Part shown: positions 1 through 13,900 of the stretch, piece after piece
Numbering within the stretch: the first letter of the stretch is position 1
Layout: the number at the start of each line of letters is the position of its first letter
From: Schizophyllum amplum
Taxonomy: Eukaryota; Basidiomycota; Agaricomycetes; Agaricales; Schizophyllaceae
Assembly: GCA_007026445.1 (NCBI GenBank)
Contig: VDMD01000003.1
Coordinates: 1,550,001-1,614,000, forward strand
DNA length: 64,000 nucleotides
Direction of reading: 5' to 3'
Notes under the pieces: model-generated
Told to the model about the DNA's origin: nothing
Seen by the model: only the letters and a program-made list of their open reading frames with translations
Database searches by the model: none
Position numbers and translations under genes: made by a program

Positions 1-749
1 AACGCAGACATACAGAGGCAGCACGCGGACACTTTGGAAGCGGTCAAGCACATGGCTCAAGAGCAAGTGCCGTTCAACGTACAGGGGGTACGGACATCGG
101 CCTTTGACTCAGTCTCTCGTCTAACCTATATTATCACAGTACTTGGACGAGTTCAGCCGAGCGCTGGCGTCCGAAGTGCGTATGCTGCTCGGCGAGGTCG
201 GCAAGCTGCGCGAGGAGCGTCGCGGGCTTCAGCAGTACGTTCTCCACCCTTTACCTCGCCGCACCATATATCTGACCTTTACTGCAGCGAGATCAGCTTC
301 CTGCTCGGCGTCAAGTCGAAATACGTCCCCGGCGGCGAGTTCGAGAGCGAGTGGAAGGGCCCGATGGGCGCGCCGGGTATGCCTCCCACAGGCCCGCCGC
401 CCGATGCAGGCCCTCCGCCGCCGCCGCCCGACATCCCGATGGCGCGGCCGGCGTGGCGCACGGTGAGCACGCGCACGAGCAAGAAGAAAAAGAGGGACGC
501 GGTGCCGCCGCCGCCCGCGCCGGTCGCGCAGCCGGACCCCCGGCAGCAGGTGCGCTCGTGGGCGACGTGGCAACGTGAGTGTTATGCGTCTTTGTGTTGA
601 GAGGGAGGCGGATGCTGATGGGATTGTTAGCGGACCCGAACCTTGCGCCGTCGCCGTCGAGTTACGAGCACCCGACGCTGGCTGCGCCTGCGGAGAGTCC
701 TGGTCTGTTCGGCCCACGCTCGCCGCGCAGCTCGCGACACTTGGGCTGA
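1..749 (+). CDS. coiled-coil / proline-rich protein, 3' part only
   Basis: The gene enters from the left edge in phase 0. Exons 1-87, 140-234, 288-574 and 631-749 join in phase and leave 195 residues before the TGA at 747-749. The first 60 or so residues are rich in E, K, R, L and Q (for example SEVRMLLGEVGKLREERR), as in a coiled coil. A more hydrophobic patch follows (EISFLLGVKSKYVPGGEFES). Then come a proline-rich stretch with PPPPPPD, a basic KKKKR cluster and a Ser/Pro-rich tail ending SRHLG. I do not recognise the family. The composition would suit a scaffold or regulatory protein, but that is inference. The introns are ordinary GT-AG introns of 52-56 nt. Confidence 0.7.
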
Positions 750-1522
750 GGGCGGTCCCCGTGCTGAGCACGAGTACGATGAGCACGACGGTGCCCGGAC
801 TGAAGACGCGCGCGCGCATATCTATTCTCAATGTACAAGCATTCGTCCGTATCTTCCTGTGTTTACTTCCATCTTTCACGGTATCATCTACCTTCGCCAT
901 CTATCGGCCATATACTCTCCGCATCTACATCTCTCTTCCGCTTTCCTCGCTTTCACGACCTCTGTACGCCTAATGACGTTGTACGACGGTGAAGATGAGT
1001 TTGTCTTGTGTCTGTTGCTTCATCTTTCTGTGTTCGGTGTCTGCTCTTGCGTTCTGGTTCGGTTTTTGTCTGTCATATTTACTCCGGCGGTGCACTGTCG
1101 GTATTGCCTTGACTGTCGGTCCTCTCTTGACGAGCGTCTCATATGCTCCCCGGCCTTCGTGGCTCACTAGCACTCACGATGATCTACTTAACCTCATGCC
1201 ATCCCTTCGCTCTGAATCGTGTATGCCTACCATCCCCTCTATGCATCCCGCCGTTCACGCTCGTTCTGTTTGTATATATCTATTCTGGCCTCCTCACTAT
1301 ATGCGGATCTATACATTGTGCTTTTCTTTCTTCTTGAGTATAGCGCGCGAGTGTCAGATAGCGCGTGAGTGTCAGGAAGTGCCATGTCAGAGTGAGTTGC
1401 AGTCTGCGTGAGTGGTGATTGCAATCGGGAGACAGGTGCGTACGACAGGACATCAATGGGAGGACAGCAGCGTATGGGAGGACAGCAACGTACGAGAGGA
1501 CACCAACTCGTACCGAATCCGC
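750..1522. other. intergenic, between convergent genes
   Basis: This is the shared 3' region of the two flanking convergent genes. It is pyrimidine-rich on the + strand. Open frames here lack conserved composition or splice logic, and no gene was seen. Confidence 0.5.
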
Positions 1523-2907
1523 TTACCCGCGCTCGGCAGCCTCCAACACCTCCCGCAACTTCTGCGCCAGACCCTCCGTGAGCTGCAAGACACCGTCTGC
1601 GGTGGCGATCCGGTAGGCGGGCATGGGCTGGTAGGTGTCCGGGAGGATCTGCGTGCGGGAACGAGAGTGAATGATGAGTCGTCAGTTGGACCGACAAGGG
1701 AGGAGACGGAACGGGAGAGGGTGACGAGACAAGCGAACGAATGAGCGAACACACAGAACGAGCAACGGAACACACAGAACGAGCAACCGAGCAAACGGGC
1801 AGACACACGAGCATCCATAAGCAAAACGTCTGCACCCTGAAGAACACGAACAACCCACCTTGCCCTCCTCGACGAGCACGGACGCGATGATGTCGTCCGG
1901 GTCGCCGACGCGGCCCATCGCGGGGATGTTGCGCTCGTCTGGAACGTGAATAGGTGTCAGCGTTGCATGTTATAGCATATGGATCAAAGGGCAAATCAAC
2001 GCGAGGTAGACGGGACGCGAGGCAGACGGGACGCGAAGCAGACGGGACGCGAGGCAGACGGGACGCGAGGTAGACGGGACGTGATGTAGACGGGACGTGA
2101 GGCATCGATGATGCAAGGCGTAGAGGACACAAGGCGTGGACAACGCGAGATAGATGACAGGATGGGAGGCGCAGAGGACGCACCGTGTATGTGCATCCAC
2201 CCGGATTGCAGCTGCAGTGCAGCGTTCCGCTGTATATCGTCTACGTCCTGCTCGAGACCCTCACGGATCGCGCGGTGCATGACGTCGCGGAAGAGGGCTG
2301 TGTAAAATATCAGTATTGAGTGGCAGGAAGATGAGGGGCAGAAAGAGGAGCGGGAGGACAGTGCATGGTAGGTGGGTGCATGTAGATTGTAGATTTGAAA
2401 GGAACGCGACATGAAGAGAGCACAAATCAGTAACCCTATCCTACACCGTAAGCATTGAACACACGCACGATTTTCCTTGAAGTCGTTCAGGCCCGCATCC
2501 CCCTCCGCGCCGCTGACGGCGGGCAGCCAGCCGACCACGGAAGCCGAGGTCGGCGTGCGGGGCGCGTGCTCGAGGAAGGAGAGCGCGAAGGCGGGGAGGG
2601 GCAAAGGTGTTCTGAGGGCAGCAGTGCTGGAGTCGGGGGAGTGAGAGTCGAGGAGGTGGTAGAAGAGGTCGGGCCGGGAAGGGTCGGCGAAGGACCGTGG
2701 CGGGGAGTCGGGGTGCGCGGAGGCAGACGCGTGGCGCTTGGACTGGGAGGACACTTGCACTCCTCGCCGACGCTGTGTCGCAGCCGGTGGCGCATACCGA
2801 GTGCTGCACGGGCTGCGCGCGACGACATGGTGGGCGCGCGCGAAGACTGGACGGATATGCACTTGTCTCTGACACAATCCAAGGGCGCGGGTGAGAGTCG
2901 ACTGCAT
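1523..2907 (-). CDS. conserved fungal protein of unknown function, probably mitochondrial
   Basis: Four exons (2469-2907, 2184-2297, 1859-1938, 1648-1523 on the minus strand) join in phase to 252 residues. The first 60-70 residues are Arg/Ala/Ser/Gln-rich and nearly free of acidic residues, which suits a mitochondrial presequence. The rest looks like a compact conserved domain, with blocks such as LNDFKENPLFRDVMHRA, LQLQSGWMHIHDERNIP, GRVGDPDDIIASVLVEEGK and PDTYQPMPAYRI. I remember similar unnamed fungal proteins but cannot assign a function. The start at 2907 was chosen because it opens the presequence-like stretch; an in-frame ATG at 2958 is also possible. Introns 2 and 3 are unusually long and hold tandem repeats. 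Confidence 0.8.
1747..1787. repeat. two-copy 21-bp repeat inside an intron
   Basis: Two near-identical units (core acacagaacgagcaac) lie in the 210-nt last intron of the gene at 1523-2907. Confidence 0.75.
2003..2105. repeat. 16-bp minisatellite inside an intron
   Basis: About six units of aggcagacgggacgcg lie head to tail with point differences, inside the 245-nt second intron (1939-2183) of the gene at 1523-2907. They explain most of the extra length of this intron. Confidence 0.9.
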
Positions 2908-3079
2908 ATTTATGCGTATGAGTCCAACGACTTTGCGCTCGGTGGAAGCTGAGAGCACAACGAGCCTCTGATCGACGCACGAATGACGCGCCTGAATCCC
3001 CGAAAGGAAGGCTTTGTTCTCCTTCCGATACCGTCGCCCAATGGATCAGTTCCTTGTGAGGTGTAGGTCTGCTACCCTA

Positions 3080-4895
<1,816 letters not shown>

Positions 4896-5869
4896 CGTAG
4901 GTAGTGGATGGTGATGATCGAAGGAAAGGGATAGATGGAGGTGTTATTCGTTGGTGATGGTCAAAGGGAAAGGGATTGCAGTGGTAGAAGGGTTGGCAGT
5001 GGTAGAAGGGATGGCAGTAATAGAAGGGTTGGCAGTGATAGAAGGGACGGAGGCACCTCGCTGACGGGAACGGAGGCGACTCGCTGATGGTGGTGGGAGG
5101 AAGACGGTGCAGACAAGAGGCGCCGACGCGAGATTAGTCAGCGGCTGCAAGGGTCCTCACGCGTTGCGTCACGGTCCGGTCTACTGAGTTTGTGGCGGAC
5201 GGCGAGGCGACGCAGAGGCGACGACTCGGAACTTGGACGGTACCTGGAAGTATCATATATGGCAGTGGAAGGTAGGTACTCTCAGCGTACTACTCCTCTG
5301 ACACGGTATTTTACTTGTATACCTCCACGATGGGTTGCCCAGGAGCTTCAGACCTGCTTCAGACCAAGAAGCTGGGCCAGACCAGCCGTACCCACAACAC
5401 CATATGATCTGGAAACGGGAGGGTTCGCCCAATAGCACTGGCAGGCGTCCTCGACATACACACAAACTTGGAGCAGCAGACATACCAACACCACCACACA
5501 CGAGCCAAGACTGTGCGCAACCCACGGTGCATGGTGGGTAGCCAGTGATTTACTTGCCATACCCTACGCGTATGGCGCATAATTCACCTTCATCTTCACC
5601 TTCGACCCCAGTCGAGCCTAGGCGACACTGGGAGCGCCTTGACGACAGTTGACAGTATGGGCGGGCATGTCAAATATAGGCCGCGCATGCCAAGTGTAGG
5701 CCGCGCACGTCGATATGAGCGACATGGCCAATGCAAGGGTTCCTCCCGCACGAGAGACGAACAATGAATCACTCGCCGGACTGATCTGCACGTGCAGACA
5801 TTGCATGAAGACTTTAGAAAAGCATTGAAGCATGCCGATGCATTGGTCTGTCGTGAATACACCATGAAT
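4896..5869. other. intergenic, upstream of RBX1 and downstream of QCR8
   Basis: About 970 bp without a supportable gene. It holds the RBX1 promoter and an 18-bp tandem array at 4978-5049. The remaining open frames show no conserved motif. Confidence 0.5.
4978..5049. repeat. 18-bp tandem array upstream of RBX1
   Basis: Four units of gcagtggtagaagggttg with small changes lie 80-155 bp upstream of the RBX1 start codon, so in its promoter or 5' leader. Confidence 0.9.
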
Positions 5870-6418
5870 CTAGTGAGCGGCACCGCCGAGCGCAATGTGG
5901 CCCGCCTTGCTGTTCTGCCAGCCGTCGTACTTCTTCGCCCACGCATAGGTCGCGTAGCCTGCGGACGTGTTAGCATTACGAAGTTGGATGCACCGACTCA
6001 GCATGATCTGAATCCTGCATGCCAGTCCCTGCACACACGCACCAAGGGCAAAGGGGATGGTGAAGTAGATAGCCTCCGCGGAGAGGCGGCGGTAGGCATT
6101 GAAGAGGTAGGTGCGGATCATGTTCGGGGCCGCCTTCGCCTGGTACGGCGAGAGGGCTGGAAGGAGGGATCAGTGGATGTTCCGCGGCTCGCTCAACACT
6201 GAAGTACGCACTGTAGGCACCAATGCCCTTCTGCTTCTTCATTGGGCTACCCCACCAAGGGGACTGGAGACGGTGTCAGTTCGTCTTTCCATGCCAAGCG
6301 CGTTGGGGTGTCAAGCGCATTGCAGTGTCAAGCGCATTTCGATGTCAAACGCATTCCGGTGTCAAATGCATTCCAGTGTCAAATGCGCGCCGTAACTGGC
6401 TGAACTCACGTAGGACAT
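5870..6418 (-). CDS. QCR8: QCR8, cytochrome bc1 complex subunit 8
   Basis: Four exons (6410-6418, 6212-6263, 6043-6156, 5870-5958) give 87 residues, typical of Qcr8. Recognisable parts are the N-terminal SPWWGSPMKKQKGIGAYTLSPYQ, which resembles the GWWG..PKQKGI..Y..SPY pattern of the yeast subunit, then NAYRRLSAEAIYFTIPFALG, a single membrane span, and a C-terminal YAWAKKYDGWQNSKAGH. It belongs to complex III in the mitochondrial inner membrane. The first coding exon is only nine nucleotides (Met-Ser-Tyr), so the exact start is the weakest point. The 146-nt first intron carries a short minisatellite. Confidence 0.88.
6308..6385. repeat. 16-17-bp minisatellite in QCR8 intron 1
   Basis: About five units related to cattccagtgtcaaatg lie within intron 6264-6409. 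Confidence 0.85.
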
Positions 6419-6779
6419 GGCTATAGGACAATCCGTTAGCAAAACCCCGCGCACGACAACAAAGATCACGTACGGCCGGGCATCTCGCTCAAGCGCGCTA
6501 CAGAGGGCCGCATAGTGTTGGTTTCGACGGCGAATAAGGAGTGAGTGGTGGTGCGGAAGGCGGCCAGGCGCTCGTGCTCGACGATCCCTTCCGGGAAACG
6601 CCGATGGCAAACAGGCGCATACGCGGAATTCGGACCGGTTGGCCGGGACACGACCTGACCTTGACATTGACATTGACATTGACTGCGCTTACCTTCCCCA
6701 ACTACGCTCCTTCCCCCTTGTGCGTCTGCGTGTTGTGTGCGCTTGTGGGTGCCTGGCTGACGCGGGCGTGATAGCAAAC
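6419..6779. promoter_or_regulatory. bidirectional promoter region of QCR8 and the OST4-like gene
   Basis: About 360 bp lie between two divergent start codons. It contains four copies of the hexamer ttgaca at 6661-6684, about 95 bp upstream of the OST4-like ATG. No clear TATA box was seen. Confidence 0.45.
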
Positions 6780-6911
6780 ATGGAGCACGAAACGCTGTAC
6801 TCACTCGCCAACTATCTGGGCACGTTCGCGATGCTTGCAGTCGTCGGCTACCACTTCGTCTCCGTCAACGGCAAATATATGTTGGAAAAGGGCGCTGCAG
6901 TCAAGCCATGA
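6780..6911 (+). CDS. OST4: OST4-like mini-subunit of oligosaccharyltransferase
   Basis: A single-exon 43-residue protein. It has a short acidic N-terminus (MEHETLYSLANYLG), one hydrophobic span (TFAMLAVVGYHFVSVN) and a basic tail (KYMLEKGAAVKP). Size, topology and the pattern LG-x-M-x-V-x-YHFV-VN-K fit Ost4, which holds Stt3 and Ost3/6 together in the ER N-glycosylation complex. The assignment rests on this short pattern. An unrelated single-span microprotein remains possible. Confidence 0.62.
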   Translation: MEHETLYSLANYLGTFAMLAVVGYHFVSVNGKYMLEKGAAVKP

Positions 6912-7360
6912 TACGACCTGACGGACTGCGTGAGGTGCGCTCTTTACCCTTGTAATGAAGCTAGCTGCTCACTTCCACCTCAGGCTGCGGATCGTCCTGT
7001 ACAGGGTTTAGCACTCATCTACCTGCATTATACGAGGAATACTGCTTATGCTGCGCATACATACTGAATGGATGTACTTGCAATCTACGTGGGATTTCGA
7101 CGCGACAGAGGGCGATTTGAGAGTAAGTCCCCCTCCAAGCTTGCCCATTTCCGTCACTCGCAACCCGCCACGTCTTCTCCTGCGCGTTTACACACAAGTC
7201 AGCGAGCTTTTCCAAGAAGGTCCTTCAAATGGTCATAATACAAGATAATGTACACTGCGCTGCGTATCCGCTACTCTATCTATCCGCCTAACCGTCCATC
7301 CTCCCTTCCCTCAAGAACTTTACGGTCACGCCTCATCTGGTCGCTGCCACCGGCATCCTC
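6912..7360. other. intergenic, between convergent genes
   Basis: Shared 3' region of the OST4-like gene and the oxygenase gene. No supportable gene. Confidence 0.5.
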
Positions 7361-9900
7361 TCAGTGGTAATGCCTTAGCTTCACCCCATTGATGATCTCG
7401 ATATCGTACTCCTCCCCCTTGATGAACTCCGCCGTGCCGTAGTTGCGGACGCGGGCGGTCTCCCATCTGGAAGAGGGTGGTCAGACGATGATATAAGCGG
7501 TGTGCTTTCTACTCACTCATCCGTCGTCGGCACCTCGCCCTCAAAGATCACCCTCCCCTCCTCCTGCACCTTCCGCGACGGGGCGAGCGCGATCGGGATC
7601 CCGCTGACGAAGTGCGCGAAGTGGAAGACGCCGAGGCGGCGGAAGGACATCTGGTCGGCGGGTGGGGTGATGACTGGGTGAGGAGGGTGAAGTCAGCAAT
7701 GCGGACAATGCAACGTTGCATGTTTGCGATGGGTGGAGCATGACAAGAGATGTGTGGAGACGGCGGGGACAGTCGACTCACCCCGATGCATCGTTCCCTT
7801 CAGAATCCCGCCGCTCATGAAGGAGAGCTGGTCGCCGATGTTGATGACCAGCGCGCCGTCGCGATGCTTGACGTAGCGCCACTTGTCGTCCGGCATGAGG
7901 ACCTGCGTGGAGAAGGGTGCATTAGCGCGCGTTCGAGTTCTTCCGTCCCGTTCTACTCCTTCTCACTCCCTCCACACACGCCAAACACCAGACAACAATC
8001 GCCCAGAAATCGGCTGGACACAGCAACCCCCAACCTTCAACCGAACACATCAACCCTCGCCACTCACCTGCAACGCCGTTACCGGCTGGCTCACCAGCGT
8101 CGAGATGCTGTTAAAGTCCGTGTGCCCGTTGAGCATGACCCCGTTCGTGACCACCTTCTCGGCGGCGGTGAGCGGGGAGTAGAGCATGTAGCGGAGGAGC
8201 TGGGGGTGGGTGCGTCAGTTTTGGGAAGGGGTGAGCTTTCGACGTCGCCTGATAATCTAGAGAGGTTTCCTCCTCCCTCCCCTCGAATTCCTCCTCCCCT
8301 TGGAAGGTTTCGCCACACGAAGCAAATCGCGCTCAGGAAGCAATCAGGGAAAGGGAAAAAATCGCGTACGGAAAGCAATCAGGGAACAAAAGAAAACAGG
8401 GAACAAGAAGAAAATCAGGGAACAAAAAAGAAATAGTAGGATCAAGGCAGAAACAGGAAACCATACACAAATACAAAAAGCTCGCACTCACATCATCCCC
8501 CCGTTTCCCCTCGGGAGTCTCGTGCAGGGCCCACAGGTATCCGTCCGGCAGCTCGAGCACGGCGTCGATGAGGTGCAGGATGCGGCGGAGGACTTTGGTG
8601 CGGGTTTCCTGGGGGAGGAAAAGGGAGAGTTAGCGTGCAATTTGAGTCGGGGGGTGAGGACGGTTGGCATCAAGTACGTTGGGGTTTACTTAGTGAAAAT
8701 GCAAGCGAAAACACCTACAGCCAAGAACGCCTTCGTCTCCTCCACGTAGGGCCGCAGGGGCGCAGGGTGGCGGGTGATGGGGTCGAAGCTGGGTGGCGGG
8801 TTGGTCAGTTCACACGCCGACCAGTCAGCACACGTCTCGACTCACTTATTCTGATAAAAGTTGTAGTGCTCGATCCTGTCGCGCACGCCATCCTTGATTT
8901 CCCAGAAGTTGGGGAGCTGAAGGGAGAGAGAGTGGAGTCAGCACGAAATAACCTAGGGGGCGCTCAGGATGCAGCCATCTAAGAACTGACGAGTCCTCTT
9001 GAGGCTCTACGCGTCCCCTCGAGGGTCGACGAGTCCCCTTGAGGGTCGTCATAATCCCTTGAGAGCCGGCGCGTCCCCTTGAGGGCCGTCATATTCCCTT
9101 GAGAGCCGGCGCGTCCACTCGGAGCCTACGCGTCCACTCGAGGGCCAACGCGTCCGCGATGTCAAAAAGCGCACCTTATACCCCATAAAACTCCCGTTCT
9201 CCTTGATCAGCGCGCGGTGCTTCTCTTTCTCAACCTGCGGCACGCCGTCGAAGGTGTGCTGCCCGATATCGAATTGGCGGTCGAGCTGGTGAAGAGGGTG
9301 GGTTAGCAAGGAGGAAATCGCAAGGAGCGGATCACAAGGGAATCGCCAGTACAACATCACAAGGACGATTGTGCAGATCTGGCAAAGACGAGGTCGCAAA
9401 CAAGACGCAAACGCACCGTATCCTGCGGAATCCCATGCCCCACAACGTAGAAGAACCCATCGCGCTGGAGCGCGGTGCGCACCGTGTCGACCAGTGCGGG
9501 GCGGTCGGTATCGTAGAGGGAGAGGTCGACGGTGAGGATGTCGGCCTGGGGGAGAAGGGGTTAGTGTCGACACATATATGAATGTAAAGCCCAGCGTTGG
9601 TGGTTTGAAAGCGTGATGGTGGGAGGAAAGAGAAGGAAGGATTGAGCGAATGGCAGACGAGGGGCGTAAGGAGGGAGGAAGAAGAGGGAGATGGTGTGTG
9701 AGATAAGTATGAAGGCCCGGGAAACGCACCCATTCAATGTCGGTCTCCTGCGTCACGGGCGGCTTCTGCCACTTGGGCAGCGGGACTTTCTCCGATTTGG
9801 ACAGCGAATCGGTGCCAGTGAACTGAGGTTCAAGGCTGAGACTGGCGAGCTTCCGCTCGAGCGGCTCCGTGGCGGTCTGGGTGGTGGTGATGGCGACCAT
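7361..9900 (-). CDS. 2-oxoglutarate/Fe(II)-dependent dioxygenase (isopenicillin-N-synthase-like fold)
   Basis: Ten exons (9730-9900, 9417-9545, 9175-9285, 8846-8916, 8719-8788, 8492-8608, 8068-8199, 7782-7902, 7517-7673, 7361-7466) join in phase to 394 residues. The N-terminal DIOX_N-type region reads VDLSLYDTDRP and RDGFFYVVGHGIP. The iron-binding His-x-Asp is in GHTDFNSISTL, the distal His is in LKGTMHRVI, and VINIGDQLSFMSGG is the usual jelly-roll strand before it. Substrate cannot be told from sequence. The gene has no biosynthetic neighbours and is divergent from VPS15. One intron (8917-9174) is enlarged by a 20-bp minisatellite. Confidence 0.92.
8989..9155. repeat. 20-bp minisatellite in an oxygenase intron
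   Basis: About eight units close to gacgagtccccttgagggtc, alternating between two variants (gcgtcc and ataatc types), inside intron 8917-9174. Confidence 0.92.
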
Positions 9901-10952
9901 TGTGTGAGTATGTGAGCTGAATGCGGTTCTGGCACAAACAGAGAGGAAACGGGGAGAACTTCGATTGCGACGAGGGAACGGCGATCGCGACAGGGGAGAG
10001 GTTAGCACGGAGGGGGGCGATCAAGAGCAGAGGAATCGGGATGCTGTGATAGATATATAAGAGACCCTTGCTCGTCATCTGTCTCTCGCCTTTGCAGTAA
10101 TCACGCCGTCTGCTGCAGGGATTACGCCGCGCGTAGGGAGCAATCACGCCATCTGCGTGGACATGGTGAGCTTCGGCGAGAGTAATGGCTAGAGTCACTT
10201 GATGCGTCAGCGCAGCGCGGGGAGACTGAGCGTGAGGCAGAGGCTCGTCGAGGTTACAGTTGTCAGTCGGCTGAGGGTAGGCAGTTCATCGAAGAAGATG
10301 GGCTGCATATGCTTGTTGTCTGCGGCTTTTGTTACTCTGGGCGGTCGAAGGAGTTCGTCTGCAGCGGGGAATAAACAAGTAATTGACAGATAGGACAGCT
10401 GGTGGTCATTGCGTGTAGTATTCGGGAATCATGAGACGAAGAGGGGCAGGGCAGCTGTCACCCTCAGCCCTCTTCAGCTTCATTCCACGAGAGTCGGACG
10501 ACTTGCGGACGACGCGGCCGTGGCATTTGGCAGGAGGCATACGCTATATCGGAGGGTACGCGCCGAGATCATCGAGAGGCGCGCACCATCCAGTCGTGCG
10601 AGCACACCATCGCATTCGCCTCGTTCTCGGGATCAGAGTCGCGGACAGGTCATTATCGAACCGTGACGCAACGCGTGACCTGGTGATAAGATAAGATATG
10701 CTTGTATGTCACTGCCCATTATCGGCGTCAAGGGCACCTTGGACTTGGAGTTATCCAAGTATTTCCAGCTCTATTCCGCCTCTATCCCGACTTCCTGCAC
10801 AGGCGTGGAGCAAATATACGAACATTCAGGCGTAACATATCCGACGCGACTGTTCAAGATTCCCCCGCTTCCGGTCCCCACGTCCCTGGATCGGTCGCGT
10901 TCAGTCCTTCATAACACCTTGTCAAGAGCGACCACGAACATTAGTCAACCCT
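9901..10952. other. divergent intergenic region between the oxygenase gene and VPS15
   Basis: About 1.05 kb without a supportable gene. Several open frames of 60-110 codons lack splice support and conserved motifs. The region must hold both promoters. A minus-strand TATA-like run lies near 10050-10062 (+ strand tatatata). Confidence 0.45.
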
Positions 10953-13900
10953 ATGGGAAATGTGCAGTCTGGCTCGACGTTGACGCGTACGACGGGCGCG
11001 CTAGACTCCTTTGTTGCGGAGCTTGGCGGGGATGTCGTATATGAGAAGAGGTGCGCGTCTACATGATCGTTGGCCAGCGCCGTGTGTCTGACAGCATAGC
11101 AGCCTTGGAGTGGCGCGTTTCCTCAAGACAGTCAAGTGCCGGCATCCGAATGGCTTCCTGGTAGTCAAGATATTCATCAAGCCCGATCCTGGGCTGAGCC
11201 TGCGGACGTATGCGAGGAGGTTGAAAGGTGCGTGCGCGGTCTGTAGCAATGGATGTTGGCTGACTTTTCCCCTTCAGTGGAGCGCGAAGCGCTGTCCGAG
11301 CTCGCCAACATCTACAATTACCAGAGCTTCGTGGAGACCGAGCGCGCAGGGTACATTATCCGCCAATACGTCGCTAGCAATCTCTACGACCGCATCAGGT
11401 GCGTTCCTCCCATCCCCTCCCGCACGCCCTCACCCCCTCATCCCTTCGTACAGCACACGCCCATTCCTCTCTCCCATCGAGAAGAAGTGGATCGCCTTTC
11501 AGGTCCTTTCCGCCCTCGCCGACGCGCGCTCCCGCAAGATCTCCCACGGCGACATCAAGAGCGAGAACATCCTCGTCACCTCCTGGAACTGGGTCTACCT
11601 CACCGACTTCGCGTCGTACAAGCCCACATTCCTCCCGCTCGACGACCCCGCGGACTTCTCGTTCTTCTTCGACACGTCTGGCCGCCGAACGTGCTACCTC
11701 GCGCCGGAGCGGTTTTACACAGCCAGCAGCAATCCCGCGATCAGCGCGAAGAAATCGCGACTGGCGGTAGATGAGGAAGAGGGGAAGAGGGATGGGCGGG
11801 TGACGGAGGCGATGGATGTGTTTGGGGCGGGGTGTGTGCTGGCGGAGCTGTTTTTGGAGGGCGAGCCGCTCTTTACTCTCAGTCAGCTATTCAAGTACAG
11901 AGACGGGGAGTATGCGGTGGATGGCCCGTTGTCGCGGATTGAAGACGAGGGCGCGAGGGTGAGTGCGTCTGCTGTTGCGCGCTGCACCACGCTCAACGAT
12001 ACCCAGTAGACATTGATCAAGCGAATGATCTCCCTGGACCCGGACGCGCGCCCGACCTTCGACGACGCGCTGAAGCAAGGAAGGGATAGTGTTTTTCCTA
12101 AGACGTTCTACACGTTTCTACATCAGGTGAGCGTTATTTTTCGTTGGTAATTTCCTTGAATGGGCCTGTTTGCGCGAGTGGCACTTCACTCACCCTGCAC
12201 CCAGTACGTCCTCTCCGTCAACGAACTGCCCTCAATATCGCCTTTTGGCTCGACCACGCCGGCCATGCCGTCGACACCGGTACCGCCTGGCGTAGCGCCT
12301 TCCACGTCCGGCGCAACCATTCGGCCGCCGGCTGCAGTCAGACCACCGCAAGGTGGAGGTGCAATCGGACAAACACAGGGCGGAGAGGGAGCCCCAGCAG
12401 ACGTCTTACCAAGCGATTCGGACCGTCGCATAGAGCGCTTGTGGACGGACTATGAGAGTATTGAGGTACGTGAGGCATGTAAATCACGGTTGCTTTCAAT
12501 GTTGCTGAAATACTGCACAGGCAGATTTGACCCTTGCCGCGGAGCCTCGCGACGAGGAGGGCGGTATGGCTGTGAAGGTACGCAGAGCCTGTTCAGCTTC
12601 TACATTCCTGGCAATTACCTCTGCGACTGTGCTCGTCCTAAGAACGGATGATAACAATAATATACTGACGAACGCACAGGTCGAGTACGGCTACCCCGTC
12701 GTGACGAAGGCATATCAAGACGTTCTTCCCGTGCAGCTACACCTTCCCGGCTATCACGGCGCGCTCACGCATACAGGGCCGGCTGCGGCGATGGAAGGTA
12801 ATTATTGGATGTCTTGACCGTGCGCTAGACTTACACTCACTCGCAGATGGCCCGGCGCTGATCATCCTCGCCCTCGTGTCGTCGAACGTCCGCAACTGCA
12901 GCTCGCCGTCATCCAAGACGCACGCATTGGACCTCTTCCTCGCGCTCTGCCCACATCTCACGGACGAGGCGAAACTGGATCGCATGGTGCCGTACATCGT
13001 AGACTTGCTGCACGACGAGGCGGCGACGGTGCGGTCTAGCGCGTTGAGGACGCTCATCCAGGTGGTGAGTGCCTAAAGTATTTGAGCGAAATATTTATTG
13101 ATGAGTGAATATCAGCTTATGCTGGTCACCGCCGTCACGCCTTCCAACGCGGCCATATTCCCGGAGTACATCATCCCGAATATTTGGCATCTCGTGCAAG
13201 ACCCGGACGTGTCCGTGCGGTGCATGTACGCGCAATGCATCGTCCAGCTTGCCAATACAGCCGTGCGGTACCTAGAAATGGGCCAGGCGCTCCGCGCACA
13301 CGGCGCCTTTCAGCTAGCGAGCGAGACACAGGAATCCGAGGCTGCTGACAATGAGGTGAATGACTTCTACGAGGGATGTCCTTCATCTCTAACAAAATTG
13401 TACATGACCAGGTCTCGTACGACGCCTCGATGCAGGATCTGCAGAGCGCTGTCCAGCAGCACCTGTCGGCGCTATTGACGGATCCTTCGAGTGTCGTGAA
13501 GCGCGCGGTGTTGCACGATATCTCGTCGCTCTGTATTTTTCTCGGGCGGCAGCGTACCAATGACGTCCTCCTGAGCCACATCATCACTTACCTCAACGAC
13601 CGTGATTGGATGCTTAGGCATGCCTTCTTTGAGAGTATTGTCGACGTCGCTGCCTGTGCCGGCGGGCGCAGTCTGGAGGAGTACATACTGCCGCTGATGA
13701 TCCAGGCTTTGTCCGGTAAGGCTCCAGCAACGCATGAACCCTTCGTCAGCTGAAAACATTTGCAGACGTGGAAGAGAGCGTGGTCGCGAAGGTGCTGGCT
13801 GCACTGACAAGTCTGTGCGACATTGGTTTGTTCCAGAAAATGCGTCTGTGGGAGCTCATGAGCGCCACTCTGGGATTCCTGTACCACCCCAATGTCTGGA

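Noticed and set aside
1239..2183. A 314-codon open frame on the minus strand
   Set aside because: It is kept open by the intronic 16-bp minisatellite and crosses exons of the real gene in another frame. Its composition is repetitive and no motif is seen.
10199..10694. Overlapping + strand frames upstream of VPS15
   Set aside because: Arg/Ser-rich, no motif. The Vps15 protein is complete with its myristoylation start at 10953.
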